Below, in pieces: positions 8,801 through 16,398 of a stretch of 64,000 nucleotides of DNA. This DNA is from JADJLQ01 sp038251405. GTDB taxonomy: Bacteria; Bacteroidota; Bacteroidia; Chitinophagales; Saprospiraceae. The translations under genes were made by a program, and so were the position numbers. The notes beneath the pieces are model-generated. The model saw only the letters and a program-made list of their open reading frames with translations. It was not told the DNA's origin and did no database searches. The first letter of the stretch is position 1. Every line of letters begins with the position of its first letter. The DNA is taken from NCBI GenBank assembly GCA_038251405.1, contig JBBSBH010000005.1, positions 1-64,000 on the forward strand, given 5' to 3'.

Positions 8801-8987
8801 TATCATCACCTGAAATTAAATTTAAAGCAAACCTTATAACATCACTCAAATATTGAGATAGGATTCTTGAAGCTTCATTCTTATCAATTGCAGTTTCCTT
8901 TATGTAAAACGCATCTCGGTCTAAGTTGTTCAACTTAGATGAAATCAATTTATTTATGAGTTGTTCATAGAGCCCTTGTTGTACCAT
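5847..8987 (-). CDS. SauUSI-like type IV restriction helicase-nuclease (PLD, SF2 helicase, DUF3427-type)
   Basis: A 1046-residue defence enzyme. Residues about 120-290 hold a phospholipase-D-type nuclease domain with HKD-like core H223-A-K225 and GSSNISRSAL. Residues 320-690 are a superfamily 2 helicase: Walker A AATGTGKT at 347-354, DEVH at 442-445, GLTATPERMD, and QQLGRGLRL of motif VI. Residues about 730-1046 correspond to the C-terminal region seen in DUF3427 proteins. SauUSI of Staphylococcus has this same order and cuts 5-methylcytosine DNA with ATP. That this protein targets modified DNA is inference from architecture. The ATG at 8987 lies inside the NUDIX gene (23-base overlap), so the two are translationally coupled. 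Its 3' end cuts into higB. Confidence 0.85.
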   Translation of the reverse strand: MVQQGLYEQLINKLISSKLNNLDRDAFYIKETAIDKNEASRILSQYLSDVIRFALNLISGDDSIEKQIEVSNKIIFLLRSELKDEDFDDDLIATEAKILSAIFSKIDARFSDFDKHLKEITPYTRLSQSELFTGNNAGISLESEIKKEILSSDKICFLVSFIKWTGIRIFEKELVEFTEGGGKLEVITTSYMGATDLKAVEYLSSLKNTKIKVSYNTDNERLHAKAYLFFRNTGFHTGYIGSSNISRSALTNGLEWNLKVTTKEVGHIIDKFQKTFDTYWQDKEFELFDKIHHTEKLRVALKKERTTERNNPASYFDIKPFPFQEEILEKLEAERIVHNRYRNLIVAATGTGKTVISGFDYKNFRKYNSNAKLLFVAHRKEILQQAQATFQGILRDNNFGELWVDGIEPEKYDCVFASVQTLNNRINSLNLSDSFYDFIIVDEVHHIVAASYREFICRFNPKILLGLTATPERMDDLNILTDFCNTIAAEIRLPEALNRKLLCPFQYFGITDSIDLSNVSWTNGRYLPGELARIYTQNDIRVGEIIFNLNKYLKDINDTRALCFCVTQEHAQFMAEKFSLAGLKADYLVSSRNVLREELRRKFTRKEINYLFVVDIFNEGIDIPEIDTVLFLRPTESLTVFLQQLGRGLRLADEKDCLTVLDFVGNSRPEYDFEGKFRALVGKTSTSIQKEIEDDFPHLPLGCAIVLEKKAKEYILDNIKKATSLNRNQLLNKIRNYRHQTTLPFSLRNFSEFYHIPLQLIYRRGNWKRLCVMAEQIKDYPAINEGEVLRAIFKKWLSCNSTSYFNFILSLAKKNFNINLNLLNEIEKEMCLMIHYDVWQVAGGFKTLEESIRAIGNNKTLTEEIIEVLEILIDRIDFLEIKIYLPYSQPLQLHSRYTRDQILSAFGFYSLNQKPSYREGVAFSEEKNTELLFITLNKSEKDFSPTTLYEDFAISENLFHWQTQNVVSPKTGKGLSYINHKENGKRIMLFVRERNEDQYGNTISFVFIGEGILSDYHGSKPMSIKWELNEPMPHYLWKDSAKMAIG

Positions 8988-9375
8988 AATCCAATTTCAA
9001 AAAATCATTTAATACGGGAATGTCAGCTGGAGCCCAATCCAGATAGATTAATTCTTCTTTGGTTAACCACCTGCAATCATTATGTTCCGCTAAGAAAATT
9101 TCTCCTTCAAGATAATTTGCAACAAAAGGGGTTAGAGTGATTGAAAAAGTATTATAATCAAAATATTTGCTTTCCATTTTTTTTAAAAGTTTAATTTCTA
9201 AATTTAATTCTTCTTTAATCTCTCTGAGCAAACAATTTTCAGCAGTTTCATTCAGTTCAATCTTTCCACCAGGGAATTCCCACTTTAAAGGCAAATTCAT
9301 CCTCTCACTTCTTTGAGTAACTAAGATTTTCTTATCCTTCAAAATTATTGCACAGGTAACCTCAATCATTATCAA
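8965..9375 (-). CDS. NUDIX (MutT-like) nucleotide pyrophosphohydrolase
   Basis: A 136-residue protein with a complete NUDIX box: G37-x5-E43-x7-R51-E52-I-K-E55-E56-L. The fold hydrolyses nucleoside diphosphates linked to another moiety; the QRSERMNLPLKWEFPGGK context resembles MutT-type dNTP pyrophosphatases. The gene is first in an operon with the SauUSI-like helicase and overlaps it by 23 bases, which suggests a joint task. One possibility is clearing modified or damaged dNTPs so that host DNA does not become a substrate; this is inference. An alternative start lies two codons downstream. Upstream, a frame ending NMADLPDKETKF overlaps the start and may be the tail of another lost gene. Confidence 0.88.
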   Translation of the reverse strand: MIMIEVTCAIILKDKKILVTQRSERMNLPLKWEFPGGKIELNETAENCLLREIKEELNLEIKLLKKMESKYFDYNTFSITLTPFVANYLEGEIFLAEHNDCRWLTKEELIYLDWAPADIPVLNDFLKLDYGTTRAL

Positions 9376-9440
9376 AATTTTGTTTCCTTATCGGGTAAAT
9401 CTGCCATATTCGTAAGATAATCTTGACTTTCCTCCCCCCC

Positions 9441-9756
9441 TCACAATCTAAAATTATATATCCCCCTATCAAACTCCCCATACTCCTCATACCCCAATAC
9501 CTCATACAATCTCTTCCGCGTCTGCATATTTTCCAGTGAAGACTCCTGGGTACCTTTTTCTTTGATCACATCGAGGCCATCTTCCACGGCTTTCATGGCG
9601 AGGCGCTGGGTGGTGACGGGATAGATGACGATATTGATCCCGAGATTGGTAAGCTGGCCGGTGGTGAGTAGTTTGCTTTTTGGCATCCACATAGGCTTTT
9701 ACGCCATCAAATCCTTTTTGCTCTATCAGCATGGCCACGAGCGGATTGTACGCACC
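9441..9756 (-). pseudogene. Internally deleted second copy of prpB
   Basis: Three blocks of the intact prpB at 11196-12089 are joined here. Residues 29-47 (GAYNPLVAMLIEQKGFDGV) come first, then a six-residue scrap matching 178-183 (KAYVDA), then residues from 219 to the natural stop. The last joint shifts frame, so no full protein is made. Over the last 78 codons the copy differs from prpB at about 14 bases by my reading, of which only two change the residue. Similarity ends at the stop codon on one side and just before GAYNPLV on the other, next to the stop of the DUF1016 gene. Confidence 0.9.
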
Positions 9757-9775
9757 GGTATTAAAGAGGTTTATA

Positions 9776-10753
9776 CTATTCATTATCTAATTCAAATATT
9801 AATCGGTCTTGTTCGATTAGTTGTTTTAGTTCTTCTTCTTTAGGCAGGTAAAGTAAATATTTACTGGCATAGAGATTGTTCTGGTCATTGAGTACTGAGT
9901 ATTTTACAATAGTTTTATCCTTTTCGCTGCAAAGTAAAATGCCAATGGTGGGGTTGTCGTCAGCATTCCGCTTTAGGTCATCAAACATACGCACATACAT
10001 ATCTATTTGCCCTATGTCCTGATGTGCCAGGTTGCCCGTTTTTAAATCTATAATTACAAAGCATTTGAGAATGTAGTTGTAAAAAACAAGGTCAATAAAA
10101 AAATCAGAAGTGTCAGTAACAATATGTTGTTGGCGAGCTACAAACGAAAACCCTTTACCAAACTCTAACAAGAATTTTTGAATATGATTAATGATGGCCG
10201 TTTCAATGGTCTGTTCGGCATTTTTAACATTGGCAGAAAGCCCCAGGAATTCAAATATATAAGGGTCTTTTATTAGATTTTGAATAGTTGGTTTTTCTTG
10301 AGTTGGTACATGTGCTACTACTCTTTCGAAAGCCAGGCTATTAATTTCTCTTTGCAATTGGCGGCTATTCAAATTACTTTGTATGGCTTCGTTTAAATAG
10401 TAGCTACGTTTATTTTCGGTGTCCAAGCGGCAGAGTAATCTATAATGTGTCCAACTCAATTCGTGACGCAATGCGTCACGAATTGGAAATGCTTGATAAA
10501 AGCTACGCATATTGCGCAGGTTACTATCATCAAATCCCTTCCCAAACTCAAGGGTGAGCTGAGAAGCTAAATTTTTTAATGTGGCTTTTCCATATTCAGC
10601 TTTTGCTCTGCCGTTTTGTTCGTCTTCCACGATAAGTTTGCCTATATGCCAATAGGTTTCTATCAACGTAGAATTTGCCATACGGTAAACCCTTTCTCTG
10701 GATTGCAGAATGATGGTTGAGATAGCTTGAAATAAAGTAGGCTGTATTTTCAT
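9776..10753 (-). CDS. DUF1016/YhcG-type PD-(D/E)XK nuclease-domain protein
   Basis: A 325-residue protein. The N-terminal half is the DUF1016 helical domain (YWHIGKLIVEDEQNGRAKAE, LRNMRSFYQAFP, LSWTHYRLL). The C-terminal half is a PD-(D/E)XK nuclease-like domain with the motif FFIDLVFYN followed by FVIIDLKTG, where DLK stands for the more usual ELK. Proteins of this family are abundant in defence and restriction neighbourhoods; their reaction is not settled. It follows a small ORF (10780-11028) by 26 bases and lies between the deleted and intact prpB copies. Its last bases overlap the start codon of the chance frame that runs into the prpB relic. Confidence 0.87.
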   Translation of the reverse strand: MKIQPTLFQAISTIILQSRERVYRMANSTLIETYWHIGKLIVEDEQNGRAKAEYGKATLKNLASQLTLEFGKGFDDSNLRNMRSFYQAFPIRDALRHELSWTHYRLLCRLDTENKRSYYLNEAIQSNLNSRQLQREINSLAFERVVAHVPTQEKPTIQNLIKDPYIFEFLGLSANVKNAEQTIETAIINHIQKFLLEFGKGFSFVARQQHIVTDTSDFFIDLVFYNYILKCFVIIDLKTGNLAHQDIGQIDMYVRMFDDLKRNADDNPTIGILLCSEKDKTIVKYSVLNDQNNLYASKYLLYLPKEEELKQLIEQDRLIFELDNE

Positions 10754-10779
10754 AATTTGGCTTACAATAAAGCAGGTTA

Positions 10780-11028
10780 TTAAATTGAAATTGTCTTTGT
10801 TATATTTCTGAGAGACAGCGATCTCTTCTTTTTTTGTTTCTGCTCCAAATTTTCATCCTCAGCATTTTCTTTGAAAGTGTCGGAGAAATCTAAATGAACT
10901 ACTGATCCAGCCAGTTTATCAAAATCTGTTGTAGTCAATTGCTCAAGGATAGATAACTTATCAATAGGTGTATATTTTGAAATCCATTCGTGGACTTTAA
11001 GATTTTCATTCTCATTATCTAGTATCAT
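10780..11028 (-). CDS. Small hypothetical protein upstream of the DUF1016 gene
   Basis: An 82-residue protein I do not recognise. It begins MILDNENENLKVHEWISKY, has an acidic middle (FKENAEDENLEQ) and a basic stretch (KQKKKRSLSLRN) near the C-terminus. It is read in the same direction as the DUF1016 gene and ends 26 bases before it, so the two are likely one transcript. Size and position suit a regulator, antitoxin or specificity partner, but no motif proves this. The segment between this ORF and prpB (11029-11195) shows no gene. Confidence 0.55.
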   Translation of the reverse strand: MILDNENENLKVHEWISKYTPIDKLSILEQLTTTDFDKLAGSVVHLDFSDTFKENAEDENLEQKQKKKRSLSLRNITKTISI

Positions 11029-11195
11029 AAGGCTAATTTATCAAATCTTGCATTTACTTTTTTTTCTAGCGTTAAAATGGCATTCCACTGTAAATAGTAA
11101 GCAACCAATTAACCGACTAAAATAAACTAATTAATAAAAAAAATTATCCAGCACTTTTTCCTATAAGATTCAATCAAATTATCCCCCTCATTCAC

Positions 11196-12089
11196 TCACA
11201 ATCTAAAATTATATATCCCCTTATCAAACTCCCCATACTCTTCATACCCCAATACTTCATACAATCTCTTTCGTGTCTGCATATTTTCCAGTGAGGACTC
11301 CTGCGTCCCTTTTTCCTTGATCACATCGAGGCCATCTTCCACGGCTTTCATGGCGAGGCGCTGGGTGGTGACCGGATAGATGACGATATTGATCCCGAGA
11401 TTGGTGAGCTGGTCAGTGGTGAGTAGTTTACTTTTGCCAAACTCGGTCATATTGGCTAAGAGGGGTACGGATACAGCTCGGCGCATGGCTTCGAAATCGG
11501 CTTCCGTATACATGGCTTCGGGGAAGATCGCATCGGCGCCGGCATCTATATAGGCTTTCACGCGATCGATGGTTTTTTCGAGCCCTTCAGAGGCGCGTGC
11601 ATCGGTACGGGCCATTATTATGAAATTGGGATCTGACTTGGCTTTGGCGGCAGCCTGGATTTTCTGCACCATATCGTGGGTGGAGACTATGGTTTTATTA
11701 TCGAGGTGGCCGCAGCGCTTGGGGTTTACCTGGTCTTCTATATGGCAGCCTGCCACGCCTGCATATTCTATCTCGTGGATGGTACGGGCTATATTCATGG
11801 TTTCACCAAAGCCGGTATCGATATCCATCAGCGATGGCAGGGAGGTCACTTTAGCTATTTGCGAAGCAAACTGAGTCACTTCCGTCAAAGTGGTAAATCC
11901 GATATCGGGCAAGCCCAGGGAATTGGACATCACAGCGCCGGAGATATATACGCCATCGAATCCTTTTTGCTCTATGAGCATCGCCACGAGTGGATTGTAG
12001 GCTCCGGGGAATTGCAATAGCTTGCCTGATTTTAATGCGGCAGCAAATTGGGCGCGCTTTTCATAGGGGCTTGTTTGATTGGTAATCAT
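11196..12089 (-). CDS. prpB: Methylisocitrate lyase
   Basis: A 297-residue enzyme of the isocitrate lyase/PEP mutase fold that splits 2-methylisocitrate into pyruvate and succinate, the last step of propionate breakdown by the methylcitrate cycle. The catalytic loop motif KRCGH is at 124-128, metal-binding DIDTGFGE at about 89-96 and the RTDAR block at 161-165. The ATG overlaps the stop of prpD by four bases (ATGA), so the genes are coupled. A rearranged partial copy is found 1.4 kb downstream at 9441-9756. Methylcitrate synthase (prpC) is not in the window. Confidence 0.95.
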   Translation of the reverse strand: MITNQTSPYEKRAQFAAALKSGKLLQFPGAYNPLVAMLIEQKGFDGVYISGAVMSNSLGLPDIGFTTLTEVTQFASQIAKVTSLPSLMDIDTGFGETMNIARTIHEIEYAGVAGCHIEDQVNPKRCGHLDNKTIVSTHDMVQKIQAAAKAKSDPNFIIMARTDARASEGLEKTIDRVKAYIDAGADAIFPEAMYTEADFEAMRRAVSVPLLANMTEFGKSKLLTTDQLTNLGINIVIYPVTTQRLAMKAVEDGLDVIKEKGTQESSLENMQTRKRLYEVLGYEEYGEFDKGIYNFRL

Positions 12090-13594
12090 CCGAATATTCC
12101 TTTTATGTTTGATTCAATAAGGTAGCCTGGCGGTGCTATTACATTCAATTCCAAGATCTGTGCTGCACTTAGATTGGAGAGATTTTCCGCCAGCTGGATA
12201 AAGCGATCTCTTTCATCTTTGGTGATGATGTTTTCTGTGAGCATATCGAATTTGTGTATGTAATTAGCTCTTACAAAGGGTCGGGCACCTGCGGGATGGG
12301 CATTGGCGCGCTCGAGTTCATCTATTAATTGTTCGCCATTTTTCATGGTGATGATCACTCTGCCGCCAAATTCTTTTTTGTCTGGATCTTTATCATGATA
12401 GCGTTTAGTCCATTTTTCTTTTTCGACAGTGGCCACCGATTGCCAAAGCTTTACGGTATCGGGTCTGTTAGCTCTTTCCGGGCTGTACGATTTTTCGTGA
12501 TGCCAGAAGCCATCCTGCAAAGCCACGGTGAAAATATACATGATGCTATGATCTAAAGTCTCCCGCGTGCTCTTAGGATCAAATTTTTGTGGATCATTCG
12601 ATCCTGTACCGATCACATAGTGGGTGTGATGGGATGTTTCTATCCGTATGTTTTCAATCTGATCAAAGTCTTTGATCTTCCCGCGCATGCGAAAAGCAAG
12701 ATCTATCAATGCCTGTGACTGATATTCGGCGGAGTGCTCTTTTGTATAGGTTTCGAGAATGGCCCTTTTTTCCTCGCCTTTTTCAGGTAAGGGGATAGTA
12801 TAGTGTGCAGTGGGACCATCGAGTATCCAGGCTATTACAGAGTCTTCGCCTTCGTAAATGGGGGAAGGGCTTTTCTCACCGCGCATGGCTCTGTCCACTG
12901 CTTCTATGGCGAGCTTGGCACCATGTGCAGGCACGTATGCTTTCCAGCTGGAGATCTCCCCTTTGCGTGACTGTCGGGTACTGATGCTCACATGCACAGC
13001 TTGTTGTATAGCCTGATAAGTAGTTTCTGTATCTAATCCCAATAAGGCACATACTCCCGCAGCTTGTGCGGGGCAAAGATGCGCCACATGATCTATTTTA
13101 TGTTCATGCAGGCAGATGGCTTTTACCAGGTTTACATGTACTTCATAGGCAGCTATTATCCCCCGTATCAGGTCTTTACCACCCAATCCCATCTGCTGGG
13201 CCACTGCCAAAACAGCTGGAATGCTATCTCCCGGATGTGAATAATCGGCCGCTAAAAAAGTATCGTGATAGTCCAGTTCCCGTACGGCCACACAATTAGC
13301 CCAGGCGGCCCACTCGGCATGAACTTTTATATTCGATGGCAGGCCAAATACACTGGCTCCGGTCTTCGCTCTAGTATGCGCTAGTGCCTGCGCGCGGGCA
13401 TTTACTATCGGAGTCCTGTTTAAAGAAGCTACCGCTACAGATGCATTGTCTATGATCCTATTGATCACCATAGCTATTACATCATCTTTGATGAGAGCAT
13501 TATCGGTGACCATGGCTGCCAGTTTCCAGGCCAGCTGATCTTCTTTTTGGAGATGGGCTTTGGACGGATATACTTTTACCTCGTGATTTTTCAT
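12086..13594 (-). CDS. prpD: 2-Methylcitrate dehydratase (MmgE/PrpD family)
   Basis: A 502-residue MmgE/PrpD protein that dehydrates 2-methylcitrate to 2-methyl-cis-aconitate. Family signatures seen include ELDYHDTFLAADYSHPGDSI at about 110-130 and CPAQAAGVCALLGLD. It is the first gene of a leftward prpD-prpB operon with a four-base overlap. A TAnnTTTG box at 13633-13640 predicts a leader of about 35 bases. The PrpD branch is used here; no acnD/prpF pair is visible. Confidence 0.94.
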   Translation of the reverse strand: MKNHEVKVYPSKAHLQKEDQLAWKLAAMVTDNALIKDDVIAMVINRIIDNASVAVASLNRTPIVNARAQALAHTRAKTGASVFGLPSNIKVHAEWAAWANCVAVRELDYHDTFLAADYSHPGDSIPAVLAVAQQMGLGGKDLIRGIIAAYEVHVNLVKAICLHEHKIDHVAHLCPAQAAGVCALLGLDTETTYQAIQQAVHVSISTRQSRKGEISSWKAYVPAHGAKLAIEAVDRAMRGEKSPSPIYEGEDSVIAWILDGPTAHYTIPLPEKGEEKRAILETYTKEHSAEYQSQALIDLAFRMRGKIKDFDQIENIRIETSHHTHYVIGTGSNDPQKFDPKSTRETLDHSIMYIFTVALQDGFWHHEKSYSPERANRPDTVKLWQSVATVEKEKWTKRYHDKDPDKKEFGGRVIITMKNGEQLIDELERANAHPAGARPFVRANYIHKFDMLTENIITKDERDRFIQLAENLSNLSAAQILELNVIAPPGYLIESNIKGIFG

Positions 13595-13632
13595 TATTTG
13601 GTAGAATCCTTTTTATGAAAATTTGGTTTTTG

Positions 13633-13640
13633 CAAAGATA
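13633..13640 (-). promoter_or_regulatory. -7 promoter box of prpDB
   Basis: On the minus strand this reads TATCTTTG, matching the Bacteroidota -7 consensus TAnnTTTG. It lies 39 bases upstream of the prpD ATG. Confidence 0.55.
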
Positions 13641-13709
13641 AATTTATTGTGGGTGTTAATACAGTGTAAGTAACTACCTGGTAATCTGAATTGTAATACT
13701 CTGACAAAC

Positions 13710-13737
13710 AGTATATTATTAAAATACTATACTTTTA
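13710..13737 (+). promoter_or_regulatory. Probable promoter/operator of the unknown-PIN pair
   Basis: AGTAT (13710-13714) and ATACT (13724-13728) form an inverted repeat, and TACTTTTA (13730-13737) differs from the -7 consensus TAnnTTTG only at the last base. The arrangement would suit autoregulation, as in toxin-antitoxin operons. The role is inferred. Confidence 0.35.
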
Positions 13738-13765
13738 CAAGAAAAAAATCAATTATTTTTAACAA

Positions 13766-14545
13766 GTGGAAGAAAAAGGGAATATAGAAGTAAAGTTTAA
13801 TGGGACAGTTAATGGAAAATCACTATCCCCTATAGACATTGATATATCCGAAATCAAAGAAGTAATGTCTGATATAGAAAGTTTCTTATACCCTTCAAGA
13901 AGTGAAAAAAGAGACAGGCCATTAATCTCTTATAAAATTGAAGCAGGATCAGCAAAACATTTATTTTTTCTTCCAGTTACCGGAGTTTTGATTTTCAATA
14001 GCTTAATTGGGGAGATAACGCACAGAAAGGCAATAGATTTTCTGGATTATAGAAGGGCTGAAATTATTGAAAAATTTCAAATTCGGGCCAATGAAAATGA
14101 TTACGAAATATCATTTAGCACATCAGCAAATGACAGCAAAGTGTTAGTAATAAATAAGGATACAAATTATTACAATGTTTCGCCTGATTGGATATTTACA
14201 GATTTTATTTTATATGGAGAAGTTTATCAGGAAGGGGGAATAAAACCTAATTTTCACATCATTACGAAGGAGTATGGGAAGTTGACTATAACCGCTACCA
14301 AAGAACAAATAATGGAGGGTGAAAAAAGGGTCTATAAAATTTATGGCGTTAAAGCAACAGGAAAAATGAGACTTGAAAATGGCATGCCTTATGATTTAAA
14401 GCTTGAAAATTTTATTGAATATAACCCCGTATTTGATAAAACAGAACTTGATTTATTGATAGAAAAAGCCACACCAAATTTATCTAAAATTCATAATGTA
14501 GATGCATGGTTGGAACATATCCGGGGAGGAGGCGTATATGAATAG
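13766..14545 (+). CDS. Unknown protein paired with a PIN-domain ribonuclease
   Basis: A 259-residue soluble protein of no family I can name. The GTG start is forced: an in-frame TAA lies one codon upstream and the next ATG is at residue 34 or later. The N-terminal 90 residues look alpha/beta with a small hydrophobic patch (LFFLPVTGVLIFNSLIG). A helical segment (ITHRKAIDFLDYRRAEIIEKF) and a beta-rich C-terminal half follow. It ends with an AWLEHIRGGG tail. The stop overlaps the start of the PIN gene by eight bases, and the purine-rich codons GGGGAGGAGG near its end act as a Shine-Dalgarno site for it. By position it could be an antitoxin, but it is much larger than usual antitoxins. Confidence 0.75.
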   Translation: MEEKGNIEVKFNGTVNGKSLSPIDIDISEIKEVMSDIESFLYPSRSEKRDRPLISYKIEAGSAKHLFFLPVTGVLIFNSLIGEITHRKAIDFLDYRRAEIIEKFQIRANENDYEISFSTSANDSKVLVINKDTNYYNVSPDWIFTDFILYGEVYQEGGIKPNFHIITKEYGKLTITATKEQIMEGEKRVYKIYGVKATGKMRLENGMPYDLKLENFIEYNPVFDKTELDLLIEKATPNLSKIHNVDAWLEHIRGGGVYE

Positions 14546-15008
14546 TATTTTATTAGATACTTCATTTTGTATAAGGCTTCTTAAACGCGATGACGAATTT
14601 CATAAAAATGCTGTTGAATATTTTCAACATTTTCTGGATAAAAAAATTGAAATGTTTTTATCGACAATTGTAATTTCTGAGTATAGTGTTAAGGATGATA
14701 TTGTAAATCTTCCGCTCAGAACTATGAAAATAATCCCTTTCGATTTTTATGACGGTAAAATTTCTGGAGAATTTCACTCTATTTTATTAGAAAAAAAATC
14801 ACGCATCCAGGACATAGACCGTCTTATGGTTAAAGATGATTGTAAGCTAATCGCTCAAATATATACCAGGCAAATTGAGGCTTTTATTACAAAAGACCGA
14901 AAGTCATTTACTCAAATATTTGAGCCCATCCAAAAAACGAAAGGCTTTTCTGTTGAGTTACTCGATTTAACAATTTCACTTGCAACATTTAAAGGCGAAT
15001 TATTTTAG
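14538..15008 (+). CDS. PIN-domain ribonuclease (VapC-like)
   Basis: A 156-residue PIN protein. Acidic residues sit where the metal site is expected: LLDTS at 5-9, ISEYS with its Glu in the first half, VKDDCKLIAQ near the middle, and TKDRKSF near residue 120. PIN proteins cut RNA, often tRNA or rRNA, and serve as toxins in VapBC pairs. I chose the ATG at 14538 over one at 14502 because it is preceded by GGAGGAGG at good spacing and makes the protein begin right at the first PIN strand. It overlaps the unknown 259-residue gene by eight bases. It is longer than typical VapC by about 20 residues. Confidence 0.8.
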   Translation: MNSILLDTSFCIRLLKRDDEFHKNAVEYFQHFLDKKIEMFLSTIVISEYSVKDDIVNLPLRTMKIIPFDFYDGKISGEFHSILLEKKSRIQDIDRLMVKDDCKLIAQIYTRQIEAFITKDRKSFTQIFEPIQKTKGFSVELLDLTISLATFKGELF

Positions 15009-15081
15009 AACGCTTTCTCAGGTTATTTCCAAAACATCTTCCTCGGGATACTCATCCCGTCTACTTACGCCAAATCTTATC

Positions 15082-15089
15082 TACCTTTG
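15082..15089 (+). promoter_or_regulatory. -7 promoter box of the radical SAM gene
   Basis: TACCTTTG matches TAnnTTTG. If transcription starts about four bases after the final G, the leader to the GTG at 15096 is only a few bases, so the mRNA would be almost leaderless. No clear -33 TTG is present at the expected distance. Confidence 0.4.
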
Positions 15090-15095
15090 CAATCC

Positions 15096-16392
15096 TGTGC
15101 AACAAAAAAAACCACCATATCTTTTATATGCCGATGCTGAAGACAATACCTTCGAAGATCGGTCTTTGTATGCATTAGGCAGATCAGGCTGGGATGCTTT
15201 TGAAGTACCAGATGAAGAATGGATAGAGCTTCCTTTTGGTGGACAATTATATACGCTTCCTGACAGGCAGGGGATTGGCATGGATGTAAAGACAGGTGAA
15301 ATGCGTGTATGTGAATTGGGGCGGGCCGTGTCTGCTTTCGTACCGCCGGCATATACGGTATTAAAATTGGCCCCTTATGTCACCTTTCCAGAAGCCACAC
15401 CATTACCATTATATTGCTACAGTGCAGTGGGTTGGAGTGGTGGAAAAATATATGTCACCGCTACCCGAATAGAACAAGATATCCGCCAGGAAGCAAAAGG
15501 CTACGATGATGAAAAAATAATCTCCGGTGTAAGAAACCTAACCGCTGCCTATCCCAATAATAGATTGGTAAAACATTTAGCAGAAAACTGCGCTGAAAGA
15601 TATTCATGTCCTGCTGCCAGAAATTTTTTTCTCGGAAGATGGGAGTGTCCTATACCTATTTCGCCAGCATGCAATGCCAATTGTTTGGGATGCATCTCTT
15701 TTATTCCGGAGACAGAAGTGTTCCAGTCATCACACGACCGATTATCCTTCAAGCCTACTGCTGAGGAGGTAGTGGAATACACCGTTCCTCACCTGGAAAG
15801 TGCTCCATTTCCTATTATTAGTTTTGGCCAGGGGTGCGAAGGCGAGCCCTTATTGATGTGGGAAACTATAAAAGAGGCGATCATTAAAATTAGAAAATTC
15901 ACCGATAAAGGATCTATCAATATCAACACGAATGGCAGTAAACCAGAGGCCGTAAATGAGCTTTGTAAAGTGGGTTTGAATAGCATCCGCGTGTCCTTGA
16001 ATTCTGCTCAGGATCATTTGTACACCCACTATTATTTGCCCAATAATTATAAGTTTAAAGATATAGTAGAAAGCTTGCGGGTGGTAAGGAATAACGGAGG
16101 TTGGGCTTCCATCAACTATTTTGTTTTCCCCGGAGTTACTGACACTCAGGAAGAGTTTGAGGCATTGTGTCATTTGATTGATTATACGGATCTATCTATG
16201 ATTCAATGGCGCAATTTTAATATTGATCCGGATTTTTACATGAACAAATTGAATATCGCTCCTGATGAAAATGCTATCGGAATTTTAAATATGATGGACA
16301 TGTTGAGAGAAAAATACCCGCATTTAAAATTTGGCTACTTTAATCCTCCAAAAGAGCGGATGGTAAATTATGATGTAGATTTTGCCCATTAA
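15096..16392 (+). CDS. Radical SAM protein of unknown substrate
   Basis: About 432 residues from the GTG at 15096; the frame is open back to an ATG at 14980 inside the PIN gene, but those extra residues look unlike protein and a promoter box lies between. Residues 1-190 are a domain beginning KPPYLLYADAEDNTFEDRS. A radical SAM barrel follows, with the iron-sulfur motif C-N-A-N-C-L-G-C (CxxxCxxC) and the GQGCEGEPLL and NINTNGSKP strands. The enzyme would reduce S-adenosylmethionine to start a radical reaction. The substrate is unknown. The 3' flank carries repeat arrays shared with the end of mnmG. Confidence 0.85.
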
Positions 16393-16398
16393 CACAGA

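Noticed and set aside
9502..9783. A 93-codon open frame starting MNSINLF and a second at 9441-9692 as separate genes
   Set aside because: Both are pieces of the deleted prpB copy read in different frames; called once as a pseudogene.
3901..11028. Prophage or integrative element
   Set aside because: No integrase, phage structural gene or transfer gene is present, and no attachment-site repeats flank the segment; it reads as an accumulated defence island.
14502..14537. Earlier ATG for the PIN gene
   Set aside because: The 12 extra residues would be read from the end of the upstream gene; the ATG at 14538 has a proper Shine-Dalgarno site and begins at the PIN fold.
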